The notes beneath the pieces were generated by a model that saw only the letters and a program-made list of their open reading frames with translations, was not told the DNA's origin and did no database searches. Shown here piece after piece: positions 34,454 through 42,969 of a stretch of DNA of 64,000 bases; position 1 is the stretch's first letter, and each line of letters begins with the position of its first letter. The stretch spans positions 868,001 through 932,000 of the forward strand of contig JAWKKE010000001.1 in the NCBI GenBank assembly GCA_041393415.1, in the 5' to 3' direction. The DNA comes from Thermoleophilia bacterium (lineage in GTDB: Bacteria > Actinomycetota > Thermoleophilia > UBA2241). Made by a program: the position numbers and the translations under genes.

Positions 34454-35404
34454 TCAGCCTCCTGCAGCCCAGGCAACGATGGCGGCAACCGCTGCAGCAG
34501 CAACTATGACGATGCCGCCCGCGGTCCAGACCAGCGCCGCCGCCTCCCTGATGATGCCTGCGGTCAGCGGTCTATCCGGCCAGCCAACGGCGTACGAGCC
34601 CGGACGCGAGAGCCGCACCCTCAGCGCACCGGCCATCGGCGCGATCGTCCACAGCTTGTTGGGGCTGGTCGACAGGTGCCGATGTCGGCGCAGCGTCGTC
34701 CAAGCATGCTGCGCCGTGCCGTGCAGCGAGGCGAGTAGCACGAGCAAGAGTCCCGTAAGGCGCGCCGGGATCCAGTTGACGACGTCATCCAGGCGCGCTG
34801 CCGCCTTGCCAACGTACTCGTAGTCGCCCCGGTAGCCCACCATTGCGTCCATCGTGTTTATCGAGCGATACACGAGGGCCCCCGGCAGCCCAAGAACGGC
34901 GAAGGCGAGAAGTGGTGCTACGACGCTGTCAACCAGGTTCTCCGCCAGCGATTCGACCGTCGCCGAAACGATCAGCGGTGCGTCCAAGTCGCGGTCACGA
35001 CTGACGAGAGCGGCCAGATCTACGCGCGCACGCACAAGATCTACAGCGAGATCGCGCCGGACGTCGTGCGCCGCCGCCACCAGTCCTCTCAGAGAGAAGG
35101 TCGTCTTGAGGACTACTCCGCCGACTAGCGCAGCAAGGGGAGCGGGCAACCACGCGAGCACAAAGAGAAGCCCGACGCCAACCAGAGCGCTCAAGACCAC
35201 GAGCACCGCCACAATGAGAGCGCCGTAGACGATCTCCAGTCTGGGTTTCCCGCGTGGACGTCGCGCGTCAAGCGCTCCGATGATCCGCCCCATCCACACC
35301 ACAGGATGGAAGGCAGGATGGGGTTCCCCGAGGACAATGTCGATTGCTGCCGCGATTAGCACCATCGCCAGCGCCACAGGCCAGCCGTGTGGAAACAGCG
35401 TCAT
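34454..35404 (-). CDS. cbiB: Adenosylcobinamide-phosphate synthase
   Basis: Membrane enzyme that attaches aminopropanol (phosphate) to adenosylcobyric acid. 316 aa with about five hydrophobic helices. Family motifs: DIVLGEPHPAFHPVVWMGR near the N-terminus, SATVESLAENLVDSVVAPL, YRSINTMDAMVGY and the C-terminal SPNKLWTIAPMAGAL. It ends 1 nt before cobD and overlaps cobC by 4 nt. Confidence 0.95.
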   Translation of the reverse strand: MTLFPHGWPVALAMVLIAAAIDIVLGEPHPAFHPVVWMGRIIGALDARRPRGKPRLEIVYGALIVAVLVVLSALVGVGLLFVLAWLPAPLAALVGGVVLKTTFSLRGLVAAAHDVRRDLAVDLVRARVDLAALVSRDRDLDAPLIVSATVESLAENLVDSVVAPLLAFAVLGLPGALVYRSINTMDAMVGYRGDYEYVGKAAARLDDVVNWIPARLTGLLLVLLASLHGTAQHAWTTLRRHRHLSTSPNKLWTIAPMAGALRVRLSRPGSYAVGWPDRPLTAGIIREAAALVWTAGGIVIVAAAAVAAIVAWAAGG

Positions 35405-36147
35405 TTGTAGCGGCCAGTCCGACGCACGCTCCGCGTGGGGAACGCCTCGAGATGGCCGATCTCATTCACGAAACGCACATTCACCCACCCGTGCGACCAC
35501 TCAAGCAACGATAGACCACCATGCGTCGTCGTCAACGCCCACCATCTGTCGACCCGCACGCCCAAGAAGTGATTAAGGATGGCGCGAATGGGACCGTCGT
35601 GAGCGACTACGCATGCGGCTGCCGATGCTTCGGAGCACTGCAGCGCGCCCAGAGGGACCGACGCGCCACAATCACCTTGCTGAGCGGCCTCCTTGCCTCC
35701 GTGCCGCACGACGATCTCGTGGACTGCGGCGAGCACACGCTCCTGCATCTGGGCGACCGACTCCCCCCCGGGCATCGGCGTGTGAAGGGGATCAACGATC
35801 ATCGCAGCATTGAGATCTTCGTCGGCCAAGTACTCGTCCCACGAACGACCTTCATAGCTGCCGAGCGACAACTCACGCAAGCGTGAGTCATTGACAGGGA
35901 CTGCGCTTGAGCCGGCCCGGCCCTCAGAAGAGGTACCCGCCCACATCCGCGCGATGTGCTGCGCAGTCTCCCTAGCCCGAACGAGATCACTGCAGTACAC
36001 GGGCATCGGCCCGAGAGGCGCCAGCCGCGCGGCGACGGCGCGCGCCTGAGATGCGCCCGCCCTCGTGAGGGGATGATCACTGTGACCCAGCAGATTACCG
36101 GGCGTGTTGCCGGTCGAGGCGCCATGCCTCACAAGGTACAGCTTCAC
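35401..36147 (-). CDS. cobC: Histidine phosphatase, probable alpha-ribazole phosphatase
   Basis: Branch 1 histidine phosphatase: the phospho-His is in LYLVRHGAS at residues 3-11, with LRELSLGSYEGR and a second His in VAHDGPIRAIL. In this cluster the role is dephosphorylation of alpha-ribazole phosphate (or of adenosylcobalamin 5'-phosphate). The start is GTG at 36147 with GGGAG 5 nt upstream. 248 aa, somewhat longer than CobC of enterics. A 4-nt overlap with cbiB. Confidence 0.87.
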   Translation of the reverse strand: MKLYLVRHGASTGNTPGNLLGHSDHPLTRAGASQARAVAARLAPLGPMPVYCSDLVRARETAQHIARMWAGTSSEGRAGSSAVPVNDSRLRELSLGSYEGRSWDEYLADEDLNAAMIVDPLHTPMPGGESVAQMQERVLAAVHEIVVRHGGKEAAQQGDCGASVPLGALQCSEASAAACVVAHDGPIRAILNHFLGVRVDRWWALTTTHGGLSLLEWSHGWVNVRFVNEIGHLEAFPTRSVRRTGRYK

Positions 36148-36179
36148 GTCGTCTCCCGCATCAGCGCCGACACTCGATC

Positions 36180-36977
36180 TTACCGAGCGAGCGCGCTGCC
36201 GACTACCAGGGCGGCGACCTCGACGATCTCTATGCTCATGCCGTACAGATCGCCGGTTAGGCCGCCTAGCCGCCGCGCCGCCAGCGACAGCACACCAAAG
36301 GCCACCGCCATCGAGACCGCGGCGATAGCGGGGCCCACAAAGACGCCCGTCGGCGTATCGAGTGATGCGCCAAGGCCTGAAACGAGAATCAGAATGACAG
36401 CAAGGAACGCGAGATCGAGAATGACCGGCCCCAGGCTGCGCTCCTGGGTGAATCCCCGCCCGGTGCCGTTCGAACGAGCGTACGGCCATATGTACACAGC
36501 AAGCGCGGGAAGCGACCGAGCCGCCGCCCAGCCAACGAGCAACGGCACGGCGGCAGTGGCGCCCGACAGACTCCCCAGGGCGGCGACCTTGAGGACAATG
36601 CAGAAGACGGCGGCGCCGACACCCATCGCCCCCACACGGCTATCCTTCATGATCTCGAGAGCGCGCTCGCGTGAGGCGCCGCTGAGTAGGCCATCGGCAG
36701 CATCCATCAATCCATCCAGATGGAGGCCTCGCGCAACCACCTCCAGCGCCAGGACAACAACTGCCGCCGCAACAAGAGACGGCAAGACGACCAGCGCGGC
36801 GGCGAATAGGACTACGGCAAACGCACCCATCACCAGACCAACAACCGGATACCACGCCATGCTGCGCCACAGCTCAGACGGCGATGCCTCCCCCTCAATG
36901 GGCAGCGGAATGCCCGTGAGAAAGGTGACCGCCAATGCAAGGTGACGAGAGACCCGGCGCAGGCCACGGGACTGCAT
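36180..36977 (-). CDS. cobS: Adenosylcobinamide-GDP ribazoletransferase
   Basis: Membrane cobalamin synthase joining adenosylcobinamide-GDP and alpha-ribazole. The metal motif LHLDGLMDAADGLL (about residues 85-98) and SRVGAMGVGA are diagnostic; six or so membrane helices. Start at ATG 36977 gives 265 aa; it lies 13 nt after the cobT stop. A longer frame from 37034 would overlap cobT and is less likely. Acts directly with CobU and CobT products in this operon. Confidence 0.93.
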   Translation of the reverse strand: MQSRGLRRVSRHLALAVTFLTGIPLPIEGEASPSELWRSMAWYPVVGLVMGAFAVVLFAAALVVLPSLVAAAVVVLALEVVARGLHLDGLMDAADGLLSGASRERALEIMKDSRVGAMGVGAAVFCIVLKVAALGSLSGATAAVPLLVGWAAARSLPALAVYIWPYARSNGTGRGFTQERSLGPVILDLAFLAVILILVSGLGASLDTPTGVFVGPAIAAVSMAVAFGVLSLAARRLGGLTGDLYGMSIEIVEVAALVVGSALAR

Positions 36978-36990
36978 GAGACCGTTCGCG

Positions 36991-38073
36991 CTACCTTCCC
37001 AGTTCGGCGTCGGCGAGCGAAGGATCGCCGGCAACCCCAGCGCTCTCGAACGTCGCCATGTCAGAAAGGATGCGGGCGGCCACCTCGATGATGCTCATCG
37101 CCAATGCCGCGCCCGTGCCCTCACCGAGTCGCATTTGCATGTCGAAGAGCGGCGTGAGACCAAGCTCATCCAGCACCACTTGGTGCCCAATCTCGATGCT
37201 GACGTGACTGGGCAGCACGTAGTCGACACAATCATGACAGAGCCGCACTGCAGCGAGCGCCGCCGCGGCGCTGATGAACCCGTCCATGACGACCGGCACG
37301 CGCCTCGCAGCACCACCGAGGAAGACGCCTACCATGGCCGCAATCTCGAGTCCGCCGACTTTGGCAAGCACGTCGATTGGGTCACTTCGATCCGGCCGGT
37401 TCACAGCCAGCGCCCGATCAATCACCGCCACCTTGGCCGGCAGAGCGTCTGCAGTAATACCGGTGCCGCGTCCTGTGACCTTCGCCACCGGTTCACCCGT
37501 CAGCGCTGCGATCACAGCCGAGGCTGCCGTTGTGTTGCCAATGCCCATCTCGCCGGTCGCAACGATATCGAGGCCATGGTTCGCCTCTTCTTCTACGACA
37601 CCGATACCAACCTCCACCGCCTTGAGGCACTCGCTGCGCGACATCGCCGGACCCTTCGCCATATTGGCCGTACCCATGCGGATCTTACGATGGCGGACTC
37701 CTGTCGCAGCACTGAGATCGGCGTTGACACCGACATCAGTCACGATAACCCGAGCTCCCACATGACGGCCGATGACGTTGATGGCCGCCCCGCCAGCAGC
37801 AAAGTTCTGCACCATCGCCGGCGTCACCTCGGCCGGGAAAGCGCTCACGCCCTCGGCCGTCACACCGTGGTCCGCCGCCATGACGGCGATCGCCTTATGC
37901 TCTATGCGCGGCGGCATCGACCCCTCGATCCCAGCCAGTTGAATGGAGAGCGCCTCCAGTCTGCCAAGCGCCTTTGGAGGTTTTGTCAACTGCATTTGCC
38001 GAGCTTCCGCAGCACGCATGGCATCGGCGTCTAGCGGCCGAATGCGCTCAATAGTTTCGTCCAGCAACGTCAT
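36991..38073 (-). CDS. cobT: Nicotinate-nucleotide--dimethylbenzimidazole phosphoribosyltransferase
   Basis: Activates the lower-ligand base to its alpha-ribotide. 360 aa, normal for CobT. Seen: KPPKALGRLE, VMAADHGVTAEGVSAFP, MGIGNTTAASA and the base-site Glu expected near the conserved GTGAALA segment at the C-terminus. It is the second gene of the cobU operon, 14 nt after cobU. Which base is used (DMB or another) cannot be judged from sequence. Confidence 0.95.
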   Translation of the reverse strand: MTLLDETIERIRPLDADAMRAAEARQMQLTKPPKALGRLEALSIQLAGIEGSMPPRIEHKAIAVMAADHGVTAEGVSAFPAEVTPAMVQNFAAGGAAINVIGRHVGARVIVTDVGVNADLSAATGVRHRKIRMGTANMAKGPAMSRSECLKAVEVGIGVVEEEANHGLDIVATGEMGIGNTTAASAVIAALTGEPVAKVTGRGTGITADALPAKVAVIDRALAVNRPDRSDPIDVLAKVGGLEIAAMVGVFLGGAARRVPVVMDGFISAAAALAAVRLCHDCVDYVLPSHVSIEIGHQVVLDELGLTPLFDMQMRLGEGTGAALAMSIIEVAARILSDMATFESAGVAGDPSLADAELGR

Positions 38074-38087
38074 TGACTACTCCTCGA

Positions 38088-38753
38088 CTACAGCGATTGA
38101 TGGTCGGCCGCAAGGGCCGTGAGATCGAGCGCAAGTCCTGCGACGAGAAGGAGGACTTGATCCGCAGCAGCCGCGAGACGTTGATTCGTCCAGCCCAACT
38201 GGTCGCGATAGAGCCGCGCAAGCGGATACTCGGGGACAACCCCCAGGCCGACTTCGTTGGTCACGGCGACCAGCGTGGCGCCGGTTTCGTCAAGCGCGAC
38301 GAGCAATTCGCCGACACCCGCGGCAACTCGCTGCGCTGCGCTCTCTTCTTGAGCATGCGTAAGCAGCGACTTGTCGTAGTTGAAGTCGTCTCCGGGGTCC
38401 GTGCCGCCGAGATCGCCGCTGGCAAAGATGAGGTTGCTCACCCAGAAGGTCACGCAGTCCAGCAGAAACACCGCGGCCGCGCCGGTTTCGGCGTTTCCGC
38501 GAACAGCATCCGCCACGGCCAATGGACACTCGACGGTACGCCAATCGGCGGGTCTCGCGGCACGATGTGCTGCTACCCGAGCAGTCATCTCAGCGTCGTT
38601 GGCCTCAGAGGTAGCGACATAGACTACCCCGCGCCATGTGAAGTCCGACGAGGCGCGCTCCGCAGCCAACCGTGCCGCCAGCCGCTCCGCGTAAGTGCTC
38701 TTGCCGCTACGCGCGCCGCCCGTGACAAGAATGAGTCGACCTCGACGTGCCAC
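38088..38753 (-). CDS. cobU: Adenosylcobinamide kinase / guanylyltransferase
   Basis: Bifunctional enzyme that phosphorylates adenosylcobinamide and transfers GMP to it. P-loop GGARSGKST at about residues 12-20, then YVATSEANDAEM, HRAARPADWRTVE (guanylylated His region) and LLDCVTFWVSNL. GTG start with GGGAGG 6 nt upstream. 221 aa, about 40 longer than typical CobU; the extra residues follow LLDCVTFW (about 100-125). First gene after the cobalamin riboswitch. Confidence 0.94.
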   Translation of the reverse strand: MARRGRLILVTGGARSGKSTYAERLAARLAAERASSDFTWRGVVYVATSEANDAEMTARVAAHRAARPADWRTVECPLAVADAVRGNAETGAAAVFLLDCVTFWVSNLIFASGDLGGTDPGDDFNYDKSLLTHAQEESAAQRVAAGVGELLVALDETGATLVAVTNEVGLGVVPEYPLARLYRDQLGWTNQRLAAAADQVLLLVAGLALDLTALAADHQSL

Positions 38754-38792
38754 CGCAGTCCTCCCTCGAGGCCCCTGTGCGATGCTCCCTTA

Positions 38793-38955
38793 GCGACGGT
38801 GTCCTGGCTCGCGCTTCATCCTACTGGCCGCGCCTTCCCGCCCGTGGGGGCAGTGGCTTTCTCGCGGCGATCGTCCGCGCTCACAGTTGCGGGGCAGCGC
38901 CGGCATCGACCGGCTTCCCGACAGCTCAGAGACTTGCCGTGAGAGGCTACGCCGC
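38793..38955 (-). promoter_or_regulatory. Cobalamin riboswitch
   Basis: On the minus strand the conserved core is plain: GGGAAGCCGGT, then GCCCCGCAACTGTG, then CCACTG..GGGCGGGAAGGCG, AGTAGGATGA and the B12 box GAGCCAGGACACCG. The closing P1 helix can be drawn between 38950-38955 (GCGGCG) and 38793-38798 (CGTCGC). It ends 40 nt before the cobU start. The space between holds a CCTCGAGG palindrome abutting the GGGAGG SD, which suggests control at translation; that part is inference. Confidence 0.9.
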
Positions 38956-39003
38956 GGAGCCGGCCACGTCAATCGTCGCACCTGTGGCTGCCGCGACTCC
39001 GGC

Positions 39004-39009
39004 TATACT
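39004..39009 (+). promoter_or_regulatory. -10 element of a leaderless Crp/Fnr gene
   Basis: TATACT lies 7 nt before the ATG at 39017, so transcription should begin at or next to the start codon; no SD is present. No good -35 is seen at 17 nt, which would fit an activator-dependent promoter. Confidence 0.45.
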
Positions 39010-39016
39010 GACTCCA

Positions 39017-39703
39017 ATGCCGACTGACGCCGCCGAGATGATGGCCGACCTGCGCGCCGCCGAGCTCTTCGCCCGCCTCGACGACGATCAGCTCGCACAA
39101 GTCGCTCGCATCGCCCGTCGCGTCGACGCTCCCGCAGACAGCACGCTCTTCTTGAGTGGCGATCCCGCGCTGGCCTTCTACCTACTCGCGGACGGCCGTG
39201 TCAAGGTGTACAAGCTGCTGCCCCATGGACGCACGGCGACGATCCGCCACGTCAGATCACGGCAGACGTTCGCCGAAGCCGCGCTCTTCCGAGACACCTA
39301 CCCATCGTGCGCGGAGACGATGAGCCCGTGCCGCCTCTACTCCTTTGACACACGCCGCTTTCTCGACCTCCTGCTGACCCAACCGCAGATCGCCGTCAAT
39401 CTCCTCGAGGCCATGGCAGAACTCCTCGCTCTCTTGAACCGACGCGTAGAAGAACTCCTGCTGCCCGTACCGGCGCGCCTGGCACGCTACCTGCTCACTC
39501 TCGCCGACGAACAGGCCGTCACAAATGGACCAGTACGCCTGCCGACGAGCAAACGAGAACTTGCGGCGCGCCTCGGAACCGTGCCCGAGACGTTAAGCCG
39601 AACACTGGATCGCCTCAAACGTGGCGGAGTACTGCGTGCGGGAGACGACAACGCGATCGAGATAGTTGATGTGGCGAAGCTGCGACGCTTGGCGCAAGAG
39701 TAG
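39017..39703 (+). CDS. Crp/Fnr-family transcriptional regulator
   Basis: A 228-residue regulator: a cyclic-nucleotide-binding-type beta barrel (about 15-130; LFLSGDPALAFYLLADGRVKVYK), the dimer helix (about 130-155), and a winged HTH (about 170-220; TSKRELAARLGTVPETLSRTLDRLKR) that fits the Crp/Fnr DNA-binding pattern. It lacks the N-terminal Cys cluster of Fnr; two Cys in the barrel (YPSCAETMSPC) are the only ones. Dnr/NnrR or ArcR-like sensors are possible relatives. It lies next to korAB and 2.8 kb from an FNR-like site. Confidence 0.9.
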   Translation: MPTDAAEMMADLRAAELFARLDDDQLAQVARIARRVDAPADSTLFLSGDPALAFYLLADGRVKVYKLLPHGRTATIRHVRSRQTFAEAALFRDTYPSCAETMSPCRLYSFDTRRFLDLLLTQPQIAVNLLEAMAELLALLNRRVEELLLPVPARLARYLLTLADEQAVTNGPVRLPTSKRELAARLGTVPETLSRTLDRLKRGGVLRAGDDNAIEIVDVAKLRRLAQE

Positions 39704-39721
39704 CGCCGCAAGACCAGACCG

Positions 39722-40573
39722 CTAGACTAGACTGTTGAAAACCTCCTGTACCCCAGCCTCGACGTCGACCGGCTGACGACCGTAGCTCAAGTACTTCTCC
39801 CCAAATGCCGGAAGGTCGCGGATGAGGAGCGTCCCGAGAGCAATCGGACCGGTCGGCGACGCATAGTCCCACTCCCGTATTCGCGCCAACGACTGCGTTT
39901 CGTCGCGCGGATCGAAACCTTCTGACTCCTCATACACGCGCGCGTTGTAGTTGGCGTACATATTGCGGAACGTCGCGCACACCTGGAGGGTGTCGACGAG
40001 ACTGAAGCCAGGATGTGTAAGTGCCTCACGGTACAGCCGCTTGAGGAGCTCGATGCCATGCGTGTAGCCGCGACCGAGCCATGACGCCCCACATACGTGG
40101 AGCAGTTCGAGGGGATTGAGTGGCAGCGTCTCGCTGCCGAATGGCGTCGAACGACCGGCGAATCCCGGTGGCGTCATGGGCCCAGCTTGCCCTACCGTCA
40201 GCGCGTAGACGCCGTTGTTGTGCACAATGACGGTGAGGTCGACGTTGCGCCGTGCTGCGAACACGAGATGCTCGATACCTTCCGCATAGGCGCCGCCGTC
40301 TCCGATGTGGACGAGCACCTTGAGATCGGGGTTGGCCACCTTGATACCGACCGCCGTGGCGACGGCGCGTCCATGGAGTGAGTCGAAGCTGTTTACGCCG
40401 ACGTAGTCCATGATCTTCCCGCTACAGCCGATGTCCGACACGAGGACGATGTCCTCGTGTCGCCATCCGTCGGCAATCAGAGCGGCCAACACCGACTTGA
40501 TGGCGTTGAGAATGCTGAAATTGCCACACCCAGGACACCAGGTGTTGATCGCCGTTGTGTCCAGCGAATTCAC
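39722..40573 (-). CDS. korB: 2-oxoacid:ferredoxin oxidoreductase, beta subunit
   Basis: TPP-binding subunit. The N-terminal WCPGCGNF (about residues 12-19) and SDIGCSGKI supply Fe-S Cys residues. The TPP/Mg motif runs from GDGGAYAEG to NNGVYALTVGQ. 283 aa. The GTG start at 40573 overlaps the alpha-subunit stop (GTGA), so the pair is translationally coupled. 2-oxoglutarate or a related 2-oxoacid is the likely substrate; specificity cannot be read reliably. Confidence 0.92.
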   Translation of the reverse strand: MNSLDTTAINTWCPGCGNFSILNAIKSVLAALIADGWRHEDIVLVSDIGCSGKIMDYVGVNSFDSLHGRAVATAVGIKVANPDLKVLVHIGDGGAYAEGIEHLVFAARRNVDLTVIVHNNGVYALTVGQAGPMTPPGFAGRSTPFGSETLPLNPLELLHVCGASWLGRGYTHGIELLKRLYREALTHPGFSLVDTLQVCATFRNMYANYNARVYEESEGFDPRDETQSLARIREWDYASPTGPIALGTLLIRDLPAFGEKYLSYGRQPVDVEAGVQEVFNSLV

Positions 40574-42270
40574 GCCAGAGCCTCCTCCACATGTTGTCGC
40601 AGTTCTCCAACCGCCCATGGCCGACCGTTGTAGCGACTGAGCCGTGTGTGCACAGGAAGCCCATGCTGCTCCATGAGCGTGGCGAGCTGACCAGTTGCGT
40701 TCATCTCTGCCACCGCAACACGGTCGCAAGCGACCAACGCGTCCGCCAGTTGCCGAACCGGAAACGGCCGAAGAACAACCGGTTGCACAACACGTACGCC
40801 GGCCAGCTCGCCGATCTCGCGCAGCGCGCCAGTCGGCGAGCCCCACGTCACGATCGCGCGCGATGAACGGGGGTCGCCGTACACGTTGACTAGGGAGAGA
40901 CGAGCAAGCTCGTCGGCCATTGCCCGATCCTTGTGGAGCAGCTTCTCCTGCATCTGGGCGGTGAGCAGAGGATCTTCAGTGGTCAAACCCCACTCGTCGT
41001 GCGTATATGAGTTGACCTTGACGATAGCGCCCGATCGGCCAAATGGCGCGAACGGCGATATGCCGTCCTCCCGGAGCAGATAGCGCAGGTACGCCCTGCC
41101 TACCTCCGCCGCCATCGGCCTTTCATCCCAAGCTGAGTGCGACAAGCGGGGCAGAGCGGGCACGGAAGTCTCGTCGTAGCTCTGGCTGTTGTCGTTCAAT
41201 GTCCGGTCGCCGAGCACGATAACAGGAAGCTGGTACTTCCACGAGAGATCCAGAGCCAAGCGGCTCCACGCAAACATCTGCTCAGCGTCTCCAGGTGCTA
41301 TCACCGCACGCGGAAATTCGCCGTGACCGGCGTGCATCGCGAAGTGAAGGTCACTTTGCCCCGTGTAGGTGGGCAAACCCGTGCTCGGGCCGGTGCGCTG
41401 ACCCAGCATCACGACGAGGGGCAATTCGGCCTGCCCTGCAAGACTGAGGCCCTCTGCCATGAGTGCGAAGCCCCCACCAGAAGTGCCAACAGCAACCCGT
41501 TCGCCGGCGGCGGCGTGCCCCAAGGCCATCAGGATTGCGGCTATCTCGCCCTCCGGCTGGTAGACCTTGAGCTCGAAGCGGAGCGCTTGTTCCGCGAGGA
41601 AGTGCAGCAATCCGGACGACGGCGTCATCGGGTAGCCCACGTACGCCTTCAGTCCGCCGGAGAGAAGACCCAGTCCGGCGGCCTGAAGGCCGGTCACGAT
41701 CGGCAGCGACGCACCTTCCACAGGGTGCACCTTTAGCCGCTCGCCCACAGCATCGTACCCGCGGCGCGCCACCATGACATTGAGATCAGTCTGCTTCGGT
41801 TGGTGACGACGAACGACGTCTTCAAGGAGCAACCAAGGAATGCCGAGAGTCCTGCAAAGAGCGCCCAATACCGCGGCGTTGCGCATAACTGTGGGGGCAC
41901 CGAGATCAGCGAGAACCGAACGCAATGCGACGCCCGCTCGGTGGCCGGCGGTGTCCGGGGGCAGACTCTCGGCCGTCACCGAATCGGCGTCGTACAGAGT
42001 CACGTGATCTCCCTTGAGACGCCACGAGTGAGCTTCAACCGTGGTTGAGTCGAGGGCGATCAGAACGTTGACGCGATCCTGGTGAGCGCCGATTCGTCGG
42101 CCATGAGCCCGAATGATGACGAACGTATGGCCGCCGCGAATAAGGGAGGGCGAATCGATGTGCTCATAGAGGCGGTAACCCAGACGATTCAGCAGATAGG
42201 CAATCATTCTGCCGGCCTCGGCGATACCGTCACCCGCCTTGCCTCCCACCAGCACAGAAAACGAGTCCAT
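40570..42270 (-). CDS. korA: 2-oxoacid:ferredoxin oxidoreductase, fused gamma-alpha subunit
   Basis: A 566-residue fusion: gamma (CoA/acyl transfer) domain at about 1-190 (VGGKAGDGIAEAGRM, SLIRGGHTF) and pyrimidine-binding alpha domain from about 200 (YPMTPSSGLLHFL, QPEGEIAAI, GTSGGGFALMAEG), ending in the transketolase-like C-domain. Typical of KorA-type enzymes that use low-potential ferredoxin and CoA. GGGAGG lies about 4 nt before the ATG. No ferredoxin subunit is fused; a ferredoxin gene lies divergently, 269 nt away. Confidence 0.93.
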   Translation of the reverse strand: MDSFSVLVGGKAGDGIAEAGRMIAYLLNRLGYRLYEHIDSPSLIRGGHTFVIIRAHGRRIGAHQDRVNVLIALDSTTVEAHSWRLKGDHVTLYDADSVTAESLPPDTAGHRAGVALRSVLADLGAPTVMRNAAVLGALCRTLGIPWLLLEDVVRRHQPKQTDLNVMVARRGYDAVGERLKVHPVEGASLPIVTGLQAAGLGLLSGGLKAYVGYPMTPSSGLLHFLAEQALRFELKVYQPEGEIAAILMALGHAAAGERVAVGTSGGGFALMAEGLSLAGQAELPLVVMLGQRTGPSTGLPTYTGQSDLHFAMHAGHGEFPRAVIAPGDAEQMFAWSRLALDLSWKYQLPVIVLGDRTLNDNSQSYDETSVPALPRLSHSAWDERPMAAEVGRAYLRYLLREDGISPFAPFGRSGAIVKVNSYTHDEWGLTTEDPLLTAQMQEKLLHKDRAMADELARLSLVNVYGDPRSSRAIVTWGSPTGALREIGELAGVRVVQPVVLRPFPVRQLADALVACDRVAVAEMNATGQLATLMEQHGLPVHTRLSRYNGRPWAVGELRQHVEEALA

Positions 42271-42453
42271 AGCACCTCCCGCACGAGCCTCGCGAAGAAG
42301 AGGACCTCTCGGCCCGTCACCCCATAGATGTCTTTCTACCCAGGGACCGCAAGCCCGAAAGCGCGTGCTCGAACACGCCGGCGATCACACTTCGCCGGCG
42401 CGGTAACAGCTCGGAACGATCGTCCGGCCCCGCACCAGAGACTGTGGCAGATC

Positions 42454-42467
42454 TTGACGGACGTCAA
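42454..42467. promoter_or_regulatory. FNR-like palindrome between korA and ferredoxin genes
   Basis: TTGAC-GGAC-GTCAA is a perfect 14-bp inverted repeat in the TTGAY-N4-RTCAA format of Crp/Fnr-family sites. Its centre (42460.5) is about 42 nt from the predicted start point of the ferredoxin gene, the class II activator position. A nearby Crp/Fnr gene is a candidate binder; that link is inferred. Confidence 0.65.
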
Positions 42468-42490
42468 TAGCCACAACTCAACGGATACGC

Positions 42491-42496
42491 TAGGCT
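42491..42496 (+). promoter_or_regulatory. -10 element for the ferredoxin gene
   Basis: TAGGCT, four of six bases matching TATAAT, would start RNA near 42502-42503, about 37 nt before the ATG. No -35 hexamer is present; its place is taken by the FNR-like palindrome, as in activator-dependent promoters. Confidence 0.45.
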
Positions 42497-42539
42497 TTTG
42501 CACTGTACACATGTTGTTTTCTCAGAAAGCGAGACCCTC

Positions 42540-42923
42540 ATGCCAGTTCGCAGCATCGTGCGCATCGACGAGGACCTCTGCAACGGATGCGGCCTCTGCG
42601 TGACGCCGTGCGCGGAAGGAGCAATCGAGATCATCGATGGCAAAGCAAAGGTGATGAAAGAGGAACTGTGCGACGGTGCGGGCTTCTGCCTCGCGGTGTG
42701 CCCAGTCGGAGCCCTCACAATCGAGAAGCGAGACGCCCCGGCGTTTGACGAAGACGCCGCTGCCGAACAGATGGCGGCGAAACTCGCCTCTAGCGTTCGC
42801 ATCAAGCAGACCTGCTTCCGTTGCGGACGAGACGAAGATGAGGGCGTGCTCTTCCCCTGCCGTCTCAAAGGCGAGAGCCTCTGGGCTTGCGCCCGCTGCC
42901 TACCGCCTTTGATCCACGGCTGA
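42540..42923 (+). CDS. 2x[4Fe-4S] ferredoxin with C-terminal Cys-rich tail
   Basis: A 127-residue electron carrier. The first half holds two clusters' ligands: CNGCGLCVTPC at about residues 14-24 and CDGAGFCLAVCP at about 43-54; in the second motif Ala replaces the Cys of the CxxC pair, so cluster II may be altered. The second half adds a zinc-ribbon-like set of four Cys (CFRCGRDEDEG...CARC). Such tails occur in Hdr/CO-related ferredoxins. It probably serves the divergent KorAB enzyme. Start at ATG 42540; the SD is weak. Confidence 0.85.
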   Translation: MPVRSIVRIDEDLCNGCGLCVTPCAEGAIEIIDGKAKVMKEELCDGAGFCLAVCPVGALTIEKRDAPAFDEDAAAEQMAAKLASSVRIKQTCFRCGRDEDEGVLFPCRLKGESLWACARCLPPLIHG

Positions 42924-42969
42924 CGACCTCCGGCACCACAGCGGCGCAGGGTGTGCACGAAAGGCGAAT

